Shown here piece by piece: positions 11,304-23,664 of a stretch of 64,000 nucleotides of DNA. A model generated the notes under the pieces. The model was not told where the DNA came from, searched no databases, and saw only the letters and a program-made list of their open reading frames with translations. The position numbers and the translations under genes are program-made. Numbering within the stretch: position 1 is the stretch's first letter; every line of letters starts with the position of its first letter. The stretch spans positions 79,240-143,239 of the forward strand of contig JAIWQS010000023.1 of the NCBI GenBank assembly GCA_029891385.1, read 5' to 3'. This DNA comes from Erythroxylum novogranatense. Its lineage: Eukaryota; Streptophyta; Magnoliopsida; Malpighiales; Erythroxylaceae.

Positions 11304-12900
11304 GACCTAAAGCCAATCGCCTTGGTATCTAATACCATAGCGAGTACATGAGAATCAAAATTCTTACGTGGCAATGGCTTTGTCAGCGGATCAGCAATGT
11401 TGTGCTCGTGGAATTCTCTCTATCGGGACATCACCTCGAGCAATGATCTCCGAATCAAATGGTATCGGTGAGTACGTGTTTGGATCGTTGATGAGACCTT
11501 GGTTCCTTTACTGTAATAGCTCCATTGTTGTCACAATACAATCAGTATGGGTCCATCACGACTAGGAACCACACCAAGTTCGAAATGAACTTCTTGATCC
11601 AAATCGCTTCCTTTCTTTGCATCCGATCTTTGCAATGTACTCGCCTCGATCGTTGAATCGTGATCGCCTCTGTTTGGAACTCTTCCAACCGATCGCTTTC
11701 GCCATTAAGAGTGAAAACATAACCCGATTGGGACACGAGTCGTCCTTATCAGATTGAAAGCGGCATCTGTATGTTCGCTCACTGGAGATTTCCATCTCCA
11801 AATATCAAGAAAACATCTTTAGTTCTTCGCAGAGTACTTTAGGATATTCTTGACAGCCACCCAGTGATCTTCACCAAGATCCGATTGGTATCTGCTTTCG
11901 TAACACTTAGAGCATATGATACATCGGGTCTCGTATATAGCATTAACGTATATAATAGATCCTACTACGGATGCATACGGGATCATATTCATACGCATCC
12001 TCTCATCCCGTGTCCGAGGACACATGGACTCGAGAGTGTTATCCCATGAACAATGGGAAGAAACCCTCTCTTGGATTGCTCCATGCTAAACCTCTTTAGC
12101 ACCTTGTCATGTACGTTGTTGTGAAAGACCAAGCAACCTCTTGATCTATCTCTATAAATCTTTATCCCAAGGATATAAGTTGCTTCTCAAGGTCTTTCAT
12201 GGAAAATTATTTGGACAACCAAATTTTTCTTGATTGCGACATCGAGACATCGTTTCCTAGCAACAATATGTCATCTACATATAACACAAGGAATACGATC
12301 GCGATTCCATTAACTTTCTTGTACACAAGTGTTCATCCGGATTTTGTGAGAAACCAAACTCTTTGATTGTCTCATCAAGCGGATATTCCAACTCTGGATG
12401 CTTGCTTCAATCCATAAATGGATTTACGAAGCTTGCATACCTTTTCGCCATCGGTGGAAATGAAGCCCTCGGGTTGTGTCATGTACATCCTCGGTTGATT
12501 TCCATTCAGAAAGTCATCTTCACATCCATTTGCCATATCTCATAATCATAATGAGCGGCAATGGCTAGGAGTATCCTAATGGATTTAAGTATTGCTATCG
12601 GATGAAGGTCCGTCATAGTCAACTCCTTGTCTTTGACGAAAGCCTTTAGCCACAAGCCTTGCTTTATAGGTAATCACATTACCATCCATGTCGGCTTTTC
12701 TTCTTGAAAACCCATTTGCACCCTATAGGTTTTATCCTTGGTGCATCAACCAAAGTCCATACTTGGTTTTCATACATAGAATCCATTTGATTTCATGGCA
12801 CGAAGCCATTTTTCGGACTCGAACTCTTGTAACCTCTTCATAGGTGGTAGGCTCATCATCCTCTATGAGCAATACGTCATTCTGCTCACTCACGAAATCC
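11304..12900 (-). pseudogene. Copia-1 reverse transcriptase and RNase H remnants
   Basis: The reverse transcriptase shows YVDD at 12281-12270, preceded by KLRKSIYGLKQA-like text (about 12437 to 12400). RNase H follows at about 11900-11320, with a GWKSSKQ-like motif and a C-terminal end that matches Copia-2 codon for codon. The frame is broken many times by one- and two-base indels. No continuous frame exceeds about 80 codons. Confidence 0.85.
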
Positions 12901-14120
12901 ATATCTCTTGGGAGCAGGCGTATCCTCTTGACCCTCGACTTTCGTGTGTAGTAGAAGGTTGACTGTTACCTCATCCGTATGAGTTACGTTTGAGTTCGTG
13001 CAGTTGATCCGTGTCGTCAGAGCATCTTGAACTTCTTCAAGTTCAACTTTGCTCCCCTTGTCCTCTTTAAAAGAAACTCTTTCTCTAAAGACAGCATGCA
13101 TCAAACAAACACCTTTTGTTCCTCAAGAAGGTAGAATTGATATCCTCTTGTTTCTTTAGGATATCCTACGAATAAACACTTGTCGATTTTGCTCAAGCTT
13201 ATCTCGGTGTGTCCGCTTCACATAAGGACAACCCCATACTTTCAAATAAGAAAGATAAGGTTTCTTGTTAGTCCACATCTCATATGGAGTAACATCAGCT
13301 GTCTTTGATGGAACTCGTTTAACAAGTAAACAATTTGTCAAGGGCATACCCCCAAAGGATTTTGGCAATTGTGCAAAGCCATCATAGATCGAACCATGTC
13401 CAACAAGGTTCGATTTCTCCTTCTGCCACACCATTATCTTTGTGGTGTGTAAGGAGGGTCCCGAGATAATATCCCATTATCTACGAGATAATCAAAAACT
13501 CTTGGTCTAAGTATTCACCACCACGATCGGATCGTAATGTTTGATACTTTTACCAAGTTGTTTTTCTACTTCATTTGAATTGTTTGAACTTTTCAAACGC
13601 TTGATTTGTATCTCATCGATCACAGTACCCATATCGAGAATAATCATCGATAAAGGTAATGAAATAACGGCAACCACTTCGGCATGGATGGACATCGGAC
13701 CACATACATCGAATGTATTAGGTCTAATAATCCGATCGCTCGTTCACCCTTTCCCTTAAAGGTAACTTAGTCATCTTGCTAATAAACAAGATTCACATGT
13801 GTCATATGATTCATAATCGAATGACCCTAAACTTCCACTCTTGTGGAGCTTAGCGATCGTCTCTCATTTATATGGCCGGCGACAATGCCATAAGTAAGTT
13901 GATTTTAAATTATCTCTTTTATGTCTTTTAGCGTCATTGACATTCATAACCGGATATGACATATCTAATATGTAAATTCCATTGCATAATGTACCGATAC
14001 CATAAAGCATTCCATTTGAGCTAATAGAACAACCATTGTTACCAAAAGACAAATGGAAACCACTCTATTTAAACAAGAAAGACAATATGTTCTTTGTTAA
14101 CACGGGTACAAAATAACAAT
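12901..14120 (-). pseudogene. Copia-1 gag-pre-integrase and integrase remnants
   Basis: Text in order: LSFGNNGCSISSNGMLYG-type pre-integrase domain (14052-13864), an integrase core with broken frames (about 13760-13435), then the segment with VPSKTADVTPYEMWTNKKPY and LKVWGCPYVKRTHRDKLE (13434-13156). These match Copia-2 at 26730-27650. The catalytic core is too disrupted to read all three acidic residues in one frame. Confidence 0.85.
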
Positions 14121-14157
14121 CATCCATTAGTGAGCGAAGATTCACACTAGTCGACAT
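14121..14157 (-). pseudogene. Copia-1 gag start fused to the protease/integrase junction by internal deletion
   Basis: The ATG at 14157 opens MSTSVNLRSLMD, the same N-terminus as Copia-2 gag (25624). The sequence then jumps straight to DDCYFVPVLTKN, which in Copia-2 lies about 1 kb further on (26658 onward). The breakpoint falls in a TGGA shared by both partners in Copia-2, which suggests a microhomology-mediated or template-switch deletion. Zinc knuckle and protease active site are lost. Confidence 0.85.
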
Positions 14158-14168
14158 CTTCAATCAAC

Positions 14169-14190
14169 CTAAAGCGTAGAGAGAAATAAA
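14169..14190 (-). promoter_or_regulatory. Predicted 3' splice site upstream of Copia-1 gag
   Basis: Minus strand TTTCTCTCTACGCTTTAG then GTTGATTG and the ATG. The matching donor AAG/GTAAGAG is in the 5' LTR at 16414-16413. The predicted leader intron would be 2,246 nt. Copia-2 conserves both signals. Confidence 0.55.
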
Positions 14191-14343
14191 GTTAGAATAG
14201 GATTAAATGTATGCTCATAAGGACTTAAATGACATACATATGGCTCCCACTAGTTTGATAGAATCCATAACCTCATCATGAATCCATGAAACAAAATGGC
14301 ACATTGACTGAGTGGGTCGATATCCGACATTGCTAAGAATGAC

Positions 14344-14730
14344 CTTGAGGTTAGCTCAACAAGTCACCTTAGGTCAATCGGTAGGTATCGGTCATACCAA
14401 TTGCATCATCGATGACCGACATTAAGAATGACCTTGAGGTTAGCTCAACAAGCCATCTTATGTCTCGGGAGGTATCAGACATACCAATTACATCTTAGAC
14501 ACAACTATCGATCAGTGCTATCAACAGTTGATGTATGCACATACATTGGGTTATCAACACTTGATGCGTGTACATCTGATGTACACTACCCAACTTCGCC
14601 TCTGTCCACGTTGACCTTGAGGTTAGCTCAACAAATCAACGCCTTAGGAAAACCGACCCATTAATCCGAAAATCATATTTTCATGGTTTGAACATATTCG
14701 TATAGAGTGAGCTTGAGGTTAGCTCAACAA
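14344..14730 (-). repeat. Four identical 19-nt leader repeats (CTTGAGGTTAGCTCAACAA)
   Basis: Exact copies on the plus strand at 14344-14362, 14433-14451, 14616-14634 and 14712-14730. Each can fold as a small hairpin (TTGAG and CTCAA arms). Copia-2 carries three related copies, TTGTTGGGCAAACTCAAG-like, at 25146-25163, 25239-25256 and 25417-25434. They are spaced irregularly by 89 to 183 bp and lie in the predicted leader intron. Confidence 0.85.
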
Positions 14731-14934
14731 CCCAACCCTATAAGAACTCTGGTTCTTACCATATTAATGGAAGGCGTTAGTTTTCATATTTTAAGTGAGG
14801 GATTTTAGGTCTCATCTAATTAATCTCATCCAAGGATCATAGTCACCATGACTATATGGTCTGATTTAAGGCATTGCATCAATCACATTGAATTTATACC
14901 GAAAATCACCCATCATCCCACCAAGGCATGATAT

Positions 14935-15104
14935 AAGTCGACTTGTATATGTATAAGTCGACTTATGGCTCATATAAGTCGACTTATGTATGTTTAAGTC
15001 GACTTGCCTTTAATGCATGAACAAGTCGACTTGCACCATTGTGCAAGTCGACTTATTAGTCTGATGCACCAAACAAGTCGACTTATGAACATATAAGTCG
15101 ACTT
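14935..15104. repeat. Array of eight AAGTCGACTT palindromes in the Copia-1 leader
   Basis: Perfect 10-bp palindromes start at 14935, 14955, 14976, 14996, 15023, 15045, 15075 and 15095. Four of the seven intervals are 20 or 21 bp. Neighbours pair into longer hairpins: 15023-15036 with 15041-15054 (14-bp stem, 4-nt loop) and 15072-15086 with 15093-15107 (15-bp stem, 6-nt loop). The same leader position in Copia-2 uses CCAGTCGACTGG instead, so only the core AGTCGACT is shared. Confidence 0.9.
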
Positions 15105-16175
15105 GTTCATTATGCATTTGGAATTGCTATCTAATGGCTAATTCTCAATCCGGTCATTTCCAATTCACAACACCAATATAACAAGTATATAAACCTTTAT
15201 TAATGTGCTAATGAAACATTTTCATCAACTCATGCATGCCATATAGTCTAACTATATATGAAAACCTTGAAACCGATTAATCCACCATTAATCACTAGAT
15301 TTTCACATAATTCAAGGACACCAAATTATCATGCTAAGTATCTCTAGGTAGGCTACACGTTATCAAGATTACTCTCGCACTTGTCACAAAAATTACGACG
15401 CCAAAATAACCAAGATAACGGAATAAGCTAACGAGACGCTAAAATGACCTATTCGATATCCAAAAATTATTGGAAACCTAAATTTCAAGAATCTCAACTT
15501 GGCATGCATACCACATCAATATAACACAACCAATCATTCCAAACAAAATAGACCCAGCAACTTTCTCAAAACTGCTAAGCACAACATTTTGCTCAAAATG
15601 ACCATTGAAACACTTTCAATAAATACTTAGAAAATTACAGAGGTTAAAACATGTTCCCAACATGCTCCATGAATTTTTCCAGGATTTATTTCCCACAAAA
15701 ACTCATTGAACCTCAGCAATCTAGCCGAACCAGAATCTGTGTTCTCCAACACAGACATTCCCATCAGCACACAAGTAATTCGGAAATAAATGGTAAATCA
15801 CCTTGAAAACATTTTCCATCCACAGAGACATTCACAAACATCTTAGGGACATGTTGGTGAAAACCAATCCGAAAACAATTTTTCTAGAATTTATTCTCGA
15901 ATTTACAAGCATACCTGTTTCAGAGGCGTTCAACAAGACAGCATCCGAAACTTGAGGGAATTAAATAGCAAAACCATATCAAATCAAATTGATAAATTCT
16001 CATCTTTCACAAACATATTCTATAACATGTTATGAACAATTCTGAGCAAGAAATTTCGAAAACATGCATCTCTATACTGATTCGAAATTCACACAAATAA
16101 CATGCATCAGCAGCTCAATTCACTAAGGAACTCCGACCTAGTTATCATTTCTGATTTGTTTATACAACACAAGTG

Positions 16176-16187
16176 GCTCTGATACAA
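16176..16187 (-). other. Copia-1 primer-binding site (initiator Met tRNA type)
   Basis: Minus-strand TTGTATCAGAGC, one base after the LTR end. It differs from the standard TGGTATCAGAGC by one base. Copia-2 has the standard form. Confidence 0.9.
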
Positions 16188-16188
16188 C

Positions 16189-18019
16189 TGTAGGAAAATC
16201 CCAGGGTAGGCATCACATGCCCACAGTGCGGAATTTAAAATTTTGAGTCCCGGGACATTCCCAAAAGCTAGGATCCATGTGTAAGTACAAACAATCAAAC
16301 CATAACGACAAAGGAGACCGTCTCTAACAGTATCCACGCAGAGGTGGGAAAACCTAACGGGACAAACTCTTTGACCCGGAATAGCTAGACTAAAGAAAGA
16401 GTGCTAGCTCTTACCTTAGCCTTGGAGAGCAAATGAGATGAACTTGGTGGAGCCTTGGAGAAGTAGAAGCAATCTTGAGAGGATGAGAGGAAGAAGGTGA
16501 AAATCAAATTTTCAAAGCTTAACCTTTAAACTTTCGACTCTTCTCTCTTCATCACCGTGCAAGCCTCCTTTCCATGGCTTCTTATATGTATATTTAACAC
16601 TTAAAACACATATAAAGGCTTGGTGGATGGCTGATCCACGTAGGAGGCATAAAAATGCCTTAAAATGCTAAATAATGATGAAGTTTGACTTTTCAAACTT
16701 ACATCTCTTCTCCATTTAATGGCTTCCACGAAATTCAACATAAATATATATAATTAATTAATTATTTACTTAATTAATTAATATATATAATTGCTGAAGT
16801 GGTCGATCAAGCGGAATTGGCCCTACTTAAGCCTCAAGACTTGCAGAAAAATCGCGGAAGCGGTTTTCAAGATATCGATGTCGCGATCTCATGGGACATA
16901 TCCCAATCTCATCGGGATCCATTTAATCCTATTGCTCTCCAGATATCGGATCTCGTCGAAACTATTTCTGATTCTCCGAGTCACTCTTATCGTGTGACCC
17001 ATTAGGTTCGGTTATGTTGGCCACTTAGATTAACACTTAAATAAAGCAAGTCATGAGCGGTATCTAGCAACACATCATGACCCTAATTGACCGGAAAGTA
17101 ATTGGTTTGACTAATGAAACCATATCACGAACCCTTCCATAGACAATTACTGTGCAATTAGTCCTTTCACCATGCTATACCCCATTTGTTTTGAGTATGG
17201 GCAATGTGTCAACTCTTACTAGGTGATCGATCAAATCTAGTCCAAGTGTAATCGGTTCTCGCCCCAGACTCATTACTTTATATGTCCATGAAGACCATCT
17301 TCATGACATATGTATCTTCGGCCGGAGACTTCAAAGTAATGATCCACGATAAGAGGCTATGGGTATCTCTTACGCTATAATGTAAGTGGTGAATCCTCTA
17401 TTGGCTACTCAATTACCTTGAATACCTCAAGTCGCACTCCAATCACCACCCTATGAGCGACCTCCGAAGGCAACAAGGAATGGAGTCAAAATGCAGAATC
17501 AAGACTCAAGATATCCTTGAGTACCTCAAGTCTAAGGATACTTGCACCATTGCTATGATGAGATTATCAACGACATTTGTATAGACATCCATGTGATGAT
17601 CTCATAGCGAGGTCATCCGATGTACTTACTACCACTAGTAAGCATCCACATGTCAAATCTAAATATCTCAATATTTACGGTTTTGTGAGATCCACCGCTT
17701 GATCCAATCGAGGAGTTTGACATATGCTAGTCTATCCGGATTAACGATGTCGGTCTCATTAATCCTATGACTAGGATAATTTAGATCTTGACATAATTGC
17801 ACATGATAGGAATCTCGATAGTATGATCACATCATAATTTCCTTCATGCTATGTCATGTATCGAGGACTTCATTAATTTGATTAAAGATCATTATCAATT
17901 CATAATAAAATGAATATCAAATAAATGAAATATGTCTTGCTTTATTTATTCATAAAGTGCATGCATGACTATGAACAAAATGCGCTAAAGGGGATTGCCT
18001 TTAGGGCACTACTCTAACA
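16189..18019 (-). repeat. Copia-1 5' LTR
   Basis: It is 1,831 bp with TG/CA ends and is paired with 9451-11292. The splice-donor sequence GCTAAG/GTAAGAG is intact (donor GT at 16414-16413). The flanking duplication AAATT follows at 18020-18024. Confidence 0.92.
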
Positions 18020-20773
18020 AAATTCAGCTTTGTCCCCAAAGCTTCCTGCAAACTACCCCAAAATCTCGAAGTAAACCGAGGATCCCTATCAGACACAATC
18101 GAATCTGGAATCTCATGCAATCTCACTATCTCATCAATATACTTCTTTGCTAGCACATGCAAAGAATCAGTCTGCTTGATCGCCAAAAAGTGCGCTGACT
18201 TGGTCAATCGATCCACAATAACCCATATGGCATCATGCCTCCTACTAGTCCTGGGTAATCCCATCAGAAAGTCCATAGTCACTCTTTGCCACTTCCACTC
18301 CGGAATAGGCAACGGTCTCAACTTGCCTGAAGGTGCCTGGTGCTCAGCCTTGACTTGCTGACACACTAGATACTTACTAACAAACTCTGCTACATCCCTC
18401 TTCATGCCTTTCCACCAAAAATGCTCTCTCAAATCTCTGTACATCCTTGTACTACCTGGATGCATGACATAAGGCGCATTGTGAGCCTCATCTATAATCT
18501 CAGCCTTAACTTCCTGCACATCAGGAATACATAACCTGTTCCCCACTGTCATAAGCCCATCATCCTTCACATCTATCTCAGAAATCTTGCCATTCCGAAT
18601 TTCATCTCGAAGCTTGCTCAAATTTGCATCTTGAGCCTGCAATTCCCTAACCTTTTTCCTGAGTATCGGTCTCACTCGGAAGTTAGCTAGAAGACACTCC
18701 GACTCCTCCTGCTTCAAACTTATCTTAAGCTTGGCCATCTCTTCCAATAAAGGAAGATAAATTGATCGCATATGAGCAATCGACGACTTCCTGCTCAAAG
18801 CATCTGCCACTACATTGGCCTTGCTCGGATGATACTCAATCAACAAGTCATAATCTTTGAGTAACTCGATCCATCGTCGCTGCCTCAAATTCAATTCCTT
18901 CTGACTCAACAAATACTTCAGACTCTTATGATCGGTAAAAATCCTCGTCTGAACTCCATGCAGATATTGCCTCCAAATCTTCAAGGCAAAGATCACCGCT
19001 GCTAACTCCAAATCATGCGTCGGATAATTCAGCTCATAAGGCTTCAACTGCCTTTAAGCATAAGCAATCACCCGATCTCCCTGCATCAAAACACATCCAA
19101 GACCCTTCCTCGAAGCATCACTATATACCGTATAACCTTCATCACCCGATGGCAAAATTAGAATCGGGGCACTCGTCAATCTGCGCTTGAGCTCCTCGAA
19201 GCTCCTCTGACACTCCTCACTCCAAACAAACTTCTAGTTCTTCCTCAGCAACTTAGTCATCGGGGTGGCTATCATGGAGAATCCCTCCACGAATCTCCTG
19301 TAATGGTCTGCCAATCTAAAAAAACTCCTCACCTCTGCTACACACTTCGGGGCTTCCCAATTTACCACAGCTTCTATTTTCTTTGGATCCACATGAACTC
19401 CTTGCTCTAAGATCACATGTCCAAGAAATGAAACTTCTCGCAGCCAAAATTCGTATTTATCGAATTTGTTGTACAACTCATGCCCCCTCAAAGTCTCTAA
19501 AGAAATCCTCAAATGCTCTTCATGCTCCCGATCACTCTTGGAATACACCAAGATATCATCAATGAAGACAATGATAAATTGGTCCAAGAATGGCTTAAAG
19601 ACCCGATTCATCAAATCCATAAATGCTGCAGGCGCATTCGTCAATCTGAAAGGCATAACCAATAACTCGAAATGCCCATACCAAGTCCTAAAAGCAGACT
19701 TCGGCACATCCGACTCCTTAATCCTCAACTGGTGATAACCCAATCTCAAATCAATCTTAGAGAAAACTCTTGCTCCTTGCAATTGATCAAACAGATCATC
19801 AATGCGAGGAAGCGGATACTTGTTCTTCACAGTAACCTGATTCAACTTTCTGTAGTCCACACACATCCTCAAAGATCCATCTTTCTTCTTAACAAAAAGA
19901 ACCGGAGCTCCCCAAGGCGAAAAACTCGGTCGAATATACCCCTTCTTCAACAACTCCTCCAACTGCTCCTTAAGCTCTTTCAATTCCACCAGGGCCATCC
20001 GGTAAGGCGGAATCGAAATCGGTGCGTGCGACAAAGCTCGATGGGAAACTCAATTTCCCTAGTGGCGGCAGATCTGGCAATTCCTCGGGAAAGGCGTCCC
20101 AGAATTCACGACTCTTTGGAATATCCTCCAACTTCCCTCTATCCGCTCTGGTGTCCACCACATAAGCCAAGAATGCCTCACATCCTTTTCTCATCATCCT
20201 CTCTGCTGTCAATGCTGAAACAATTCTGAGCGGACTCGCTTTCCTGTCCGCAGTAAACACTACTCTTCTACCGTCATCCAATTCAAACTCCACTGTCTTC
20301 TGTTTACAATCCAAACGGGCATTGTACCTTTCCAAAGTATTCATGCCCAAAATCACATCTAATCCTCCCATCTTCAGTGGCATCAAATCGACCACTAGAA
20401 GTTCTCCATCAATGCGAATCTCACAACCTCTATACACTTGACTAATCACAATGTACTGGCCGATTGGAGTACTCACCATCAGTGGAGTATCCAATGGGCT
20501 CACAATTCTATCACACACGGGTCTACTCGAAGAAACAAACGAATGGGTAGAACCTGGATCAATCAAAACTAGCACATCATCAGAAAATAACTGAACCGTA
20601 CCAGTAACTACATCTGGAGCGGTCTCTGCATCCTCTCTAGTCATCGCAAACACCCTAGCTGGTGCCTGCCCTTTCAGTCTCCCCGGAAGATTCACCCTCT
20701 TAGCCGCATCTGAACTGCCCACTTCTGTTGCAGTCCTCTGTCCCATGGTCTCTGTCCTCCTCAGAACTTGCAT
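18020..20773 (-). pseudogene. Gypsy-1 pol: protease, reverse transcriptase, RNase H, integrase N-terminal half
   Basis: The protease active site IDPGSTHSFVS has its Asp codon at 20560-20558. The reverse transcriptase frame 20034-19234 contains [19 protein letters not shown] and the catalytic FIDD at 19566-19555. RNase H (19233-18850) includes [20 protein letters not shown]. The integrase zinc-binding region keeps both His but has Tyr where the first Cys of the Cys pair is usual ([13 protein letters not shown]). Core Asp residues are seen in [12 protein letters not shown] and [11 protein letters not shown] stop interrupts RNase H near 19055. Copia-1 breaks the frame just after LNF at 18024. 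Confidence 0.92.
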
Positions 20774-21799
20774 CTGACTCCTCTCTTGTCGTGGAGGCTG
20801 AGGACACTCTCTGACAATGTGTCCCTTTTTCCCACAGTTGAATCAAGCTCCTGTCAGTCTGAAGCACTCTCCTCTATGAGCTCGCCCACAATGCTCACAC
20901 TTCGGGAAGAAAGATTTATCCTCATCTCCCCTTCTACCGCCACCCACCGTGGAGGCTTGGTGAAAGCAGTAGAAGTCCTCATCGGCCTAGGTCGGCTCGC
21001 ACCTGCTCCTCTCTCTCGACCGACTGGAAGCTCCTAGCACTCCTGTCTGGCATAGGAGTACTAGTGCTACCTCCCCTCCTGGACTGCTCTCTGCCATTTC
21101 TCTTCTTGTTCACAGCACTCTTGATATTCTCTATATTTTCCACTCTCGGAGCTGCCTCAACCAACTCTTTGGAAATCATGTAAATTTGCACTATCACCTT
21201 CTCTCGATGGCCAAGTGCAATCCCACTCAAACCTGCGACATCTAGCACTTCACTAATATCAAATCTGAAGCATCTGGGATATTGTGTGAACAGGCGCTCA
21301 TACTCCACAGCAGTCATATCCTCTCGAGTGAGACTCAGAAACTCCCTCTGCTTCTGCTGAACATATACCTCTGACAGATACTTCTTCCTGAAAGCAACCA
21401 TGAAATCCTGTCATGCCAACCCGACTGGCCTCATCTGACTCCCTGGTACAGTCTCCCACCAGTGAAGAGCATCTCCCTGAAGCAAACTTGCCGCATAGAT
21501 GACTCTCTCGTAATCATCGCACTCCATCTGATCTAGCACTCTCTCAGTCTTCCGCAACCATGTCTCAGCTTCCTCGGGATCGGATGTCCCAAAGAAATCA
21601 ACTGCCCCATACTTCCTCAACCGGTCAAACCGTCTCCCTTACAGGCTGGGTCAAGCGAAGGTTGTGGCATCGGCCCATAGCCTGCACGAATGCCTGAGTA
21701 AAGGCCTGGAACAATCTCGGATCAAGTGGAGGCACTGGCTCCTGCGGAATCGGAGACTCCTGCGTCTGCGAAGGAATGGGCTCACTACCTAGCCTACGG
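20774..21799 (-). pseudogene. Gypsy-1 gag, main part with zinc knuckles
   Basis: The capsid-like core contains FFGTSDPEEAETWLRKTER and LQGDALHWWE (21620-21411), then FRKKYLSEVYVQQKQREFLS (21398 down). After a basic linker two CCHC-type knuckles follow (about 20905-20780): CEHCGRAHRGEC and a second ending NCGKKGHIVREC, whose first Cys is changed to a stop codon (TGA for TGT). The first codons of gag are separated from this part by Copia-2. Confidence 0.88.
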
Positions 21800-23065
21800 T
21801 GTTAGAGTAGTGCCCTAAAGGCAATCCCTTTAGCGCATTTTGTTCATAGTCATGTATGATTTTATGAATAAATAAAGCAAGGCATATTTCATTTATTTGA
21901 TGTTCATTTTATTATGAATTGTGATGATCTTTAATCAAATTAATGAAGTCCACGATACATGACATAGCATGAAGGAAATTATGATGCGATCATACTCTTG
22001 AGATTCCTATCATGTGCAATTATGTCGGTATCTAAATTATTCCTAGTCATAGGATTAACAAGGCTGGACATCGTTAATCCGGATAGACTAGCACATGTCA
22101 AACTCCTTGATTGGATCAGCGGTAGATCTCAGAAAACTATAAATATTGAGATATTTAGATTTGACATGTGGATGCTTACTAGTGGTAGTAAGTACATTGG
22201 ATGACTGTCATGAGATCATCACATGGATGTCCTATACAAATGTCGGTGATAATCTCATCATAGCAATGGTGCAAGTATCCTTAGACTTGAGGTACTCGAG
22301 GATATCTTAGTCTTGATTACGCATTTTGACTCCATTCCTTGTTGCCTTCGAGGTCGCTCATAGGGTGGTGATTGGAGTGCGACTTGAGGTATTCGAAGGT
22401 AATTGAGTAGCCAATACAGATTCACCACTTACGTGATAGCGTAAGAGATACCCATGGCCTCTTATCGGGATCATTACTTTGAAGTCTCTGGCGTCGGACA
22501 TACATATGTCATGAAGATGGTCTTCATGGACATATAAAGTAATGAGTCCTAGGGCGAGAACTGATTACACTTGGACTAGATTTGATCTAATCGGTCTAGT
22601 AAAGTCGACACATTGCCCATACTCAAACCAAGTGGGGTATAGCATGGTGAAAGGACGAATTGCGGTAATTGTCTATGGAAGGGTTAGTGATATGGTTTCA
22701 TTAGTCAAACCAATTACTTTCCGGTCAATTGGGGGTCATGATGTGTTGCTAGATACCGCTCATGACTTGCTCAGATTAAGTGTTAATCTAAGTGGCCAAC
22801 ATAACCGGGAACCTAATAGGTCACTCGCATAAGAGTGACTCGGAGAATCTGTAAAATAGTTTCAGACAGAGATCCGATATAGGGAGAGCAATAGGATTAA
22901 ATGGATCCCGATGAGATTGGGATATGTCCCGATGAGATCGCGACATCAACATTGCTGAAAACCGTCTCGGCGATGTTTTAGTACCGAGGCCCGATGGTAG
23001 GTGAGGCAAACCCAGTTTGTTGGACCTCTTGACAAATATATATATATTAATTAATTAATTAAGAA

Positions 23066-23108
<43 letters not shown>

Positions 23109-23651
23109 TTTCGGTGGAAGCCATAAGAATGGAGAAAAATGTTAGTTTGAAAAGTCAAACTTAATTATTAAGTTAACATTTCAATGCATTTTATGCCACC
23201 AACGTGGCTATTCTCAAAACCAAGCCTTTCTATGTATTTTAATTAGTTAAAAGACATATAAGAAGGTTAGAGAAGAGTGAGGATACGGGGGTTTTGGAGG
23301 AAAGAATCGAAAGCTTAATGGTTAAGCTTTGAAAAAGGGTTTTTCATCTTCTTCCTCTCTTCCTCTCAAGTTGGCTTCTACTTCTCCAAGGCTTCTCTTG
23401 ATCATTTCACTTGCTCTCCAAGGCTAAGGTAAGAGCTAGCACTCTTTTCTTTAGTCTAGCTATTCCGGGTCAAAGAGTTTGTCCGGTTAGGTTTCCGACC
23501 TCTGCGTGGATACCGTTAGAGGCGGTCTCCTTTGGTCGTTATGGTTTGATTGTTTGTACATACATATGGATCCTGGCATTGGGAATGTCCCGGGACTTAA
23601 AATTTTAAATTCGCACTGTGTTCATGTGATGAACACCCGGGATTTTCTACA
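21800..23651 (+). repeat. Copia-2 5' LTR
   Basis: It starts TGTTAGAGTAGTGCC and ends GATTTTCTACA. It holds a long (TA)n tract near 23035-23105, a TATA-like ATATAAG near 23256, and the splice donor AAG/GTAAGAG with GT at 23429-23430. Confidence 0.93.
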
Positions 23652-23652
23652 G

Positions 23653-23664
23653 TGGTATCAGAGC
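23653..23664 (+). other. Copia-2 primer-binding site
   Basis: TGGTATCAGAGC, one base after the LTR end. This is the standard initiator-Met tRNA site. Confidence 0.95.

Larger units (their letters stand above)
14158..16188 (-). other. Copia-1 leader between LTR and gag, with repeats and a predicted splice acceptor
   Basis: This 2-kb untranslated leader has no coding frame. In element order it holds the primer site, a palindrome array (15104-14935), four identical 19-nt repeats (14730-14344), and a polypyrimidine tract ending in AG (14169), 12 nt before the gag ATG. Copia-2 has the same plan at 23652-25623. Confidence 0.8.
9451..18019 (-). mobile_element. Copia-1: gag-deleted Ty1/copia element inserted in the Gypsy-1 integrase
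   Basis: Two LTRs (9451-11292 and 16189-18019) begin TGTTAGAGTAG and end CCTACA on the minus strand. The target-site duplication is a perfect AAATT: 9446-9450 and 18020-18024. Inside, in element order, are an initiator-Met primer site (16187-16176), a 2-kb leader, a few gag codons, then gag-pre-integrase, integrase, reverse transcriptase and RNase H remnants, and a polypurine tract (11303-11293). About 1 kb of gag and protease present in Copia-2 is missing, so this copy was defective in a way its sister is not. Confidence 0.92.

Noticed and set aside
14935..15104. Regular repeat spacing resembling a CRISPR array
   Set aside because: The units are 10-bp palindromes inside a plant retrotransposon leader, spacers are only 10-20 bp and related, and no cas genes exist.
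23653..23664. tRNA-like match TGGTATCAGAGC, also at 16176 and 60125
   Set aside because: Only the 12-nt primer site is present; no tRNA fold or further tRNA sequence surrounds it.
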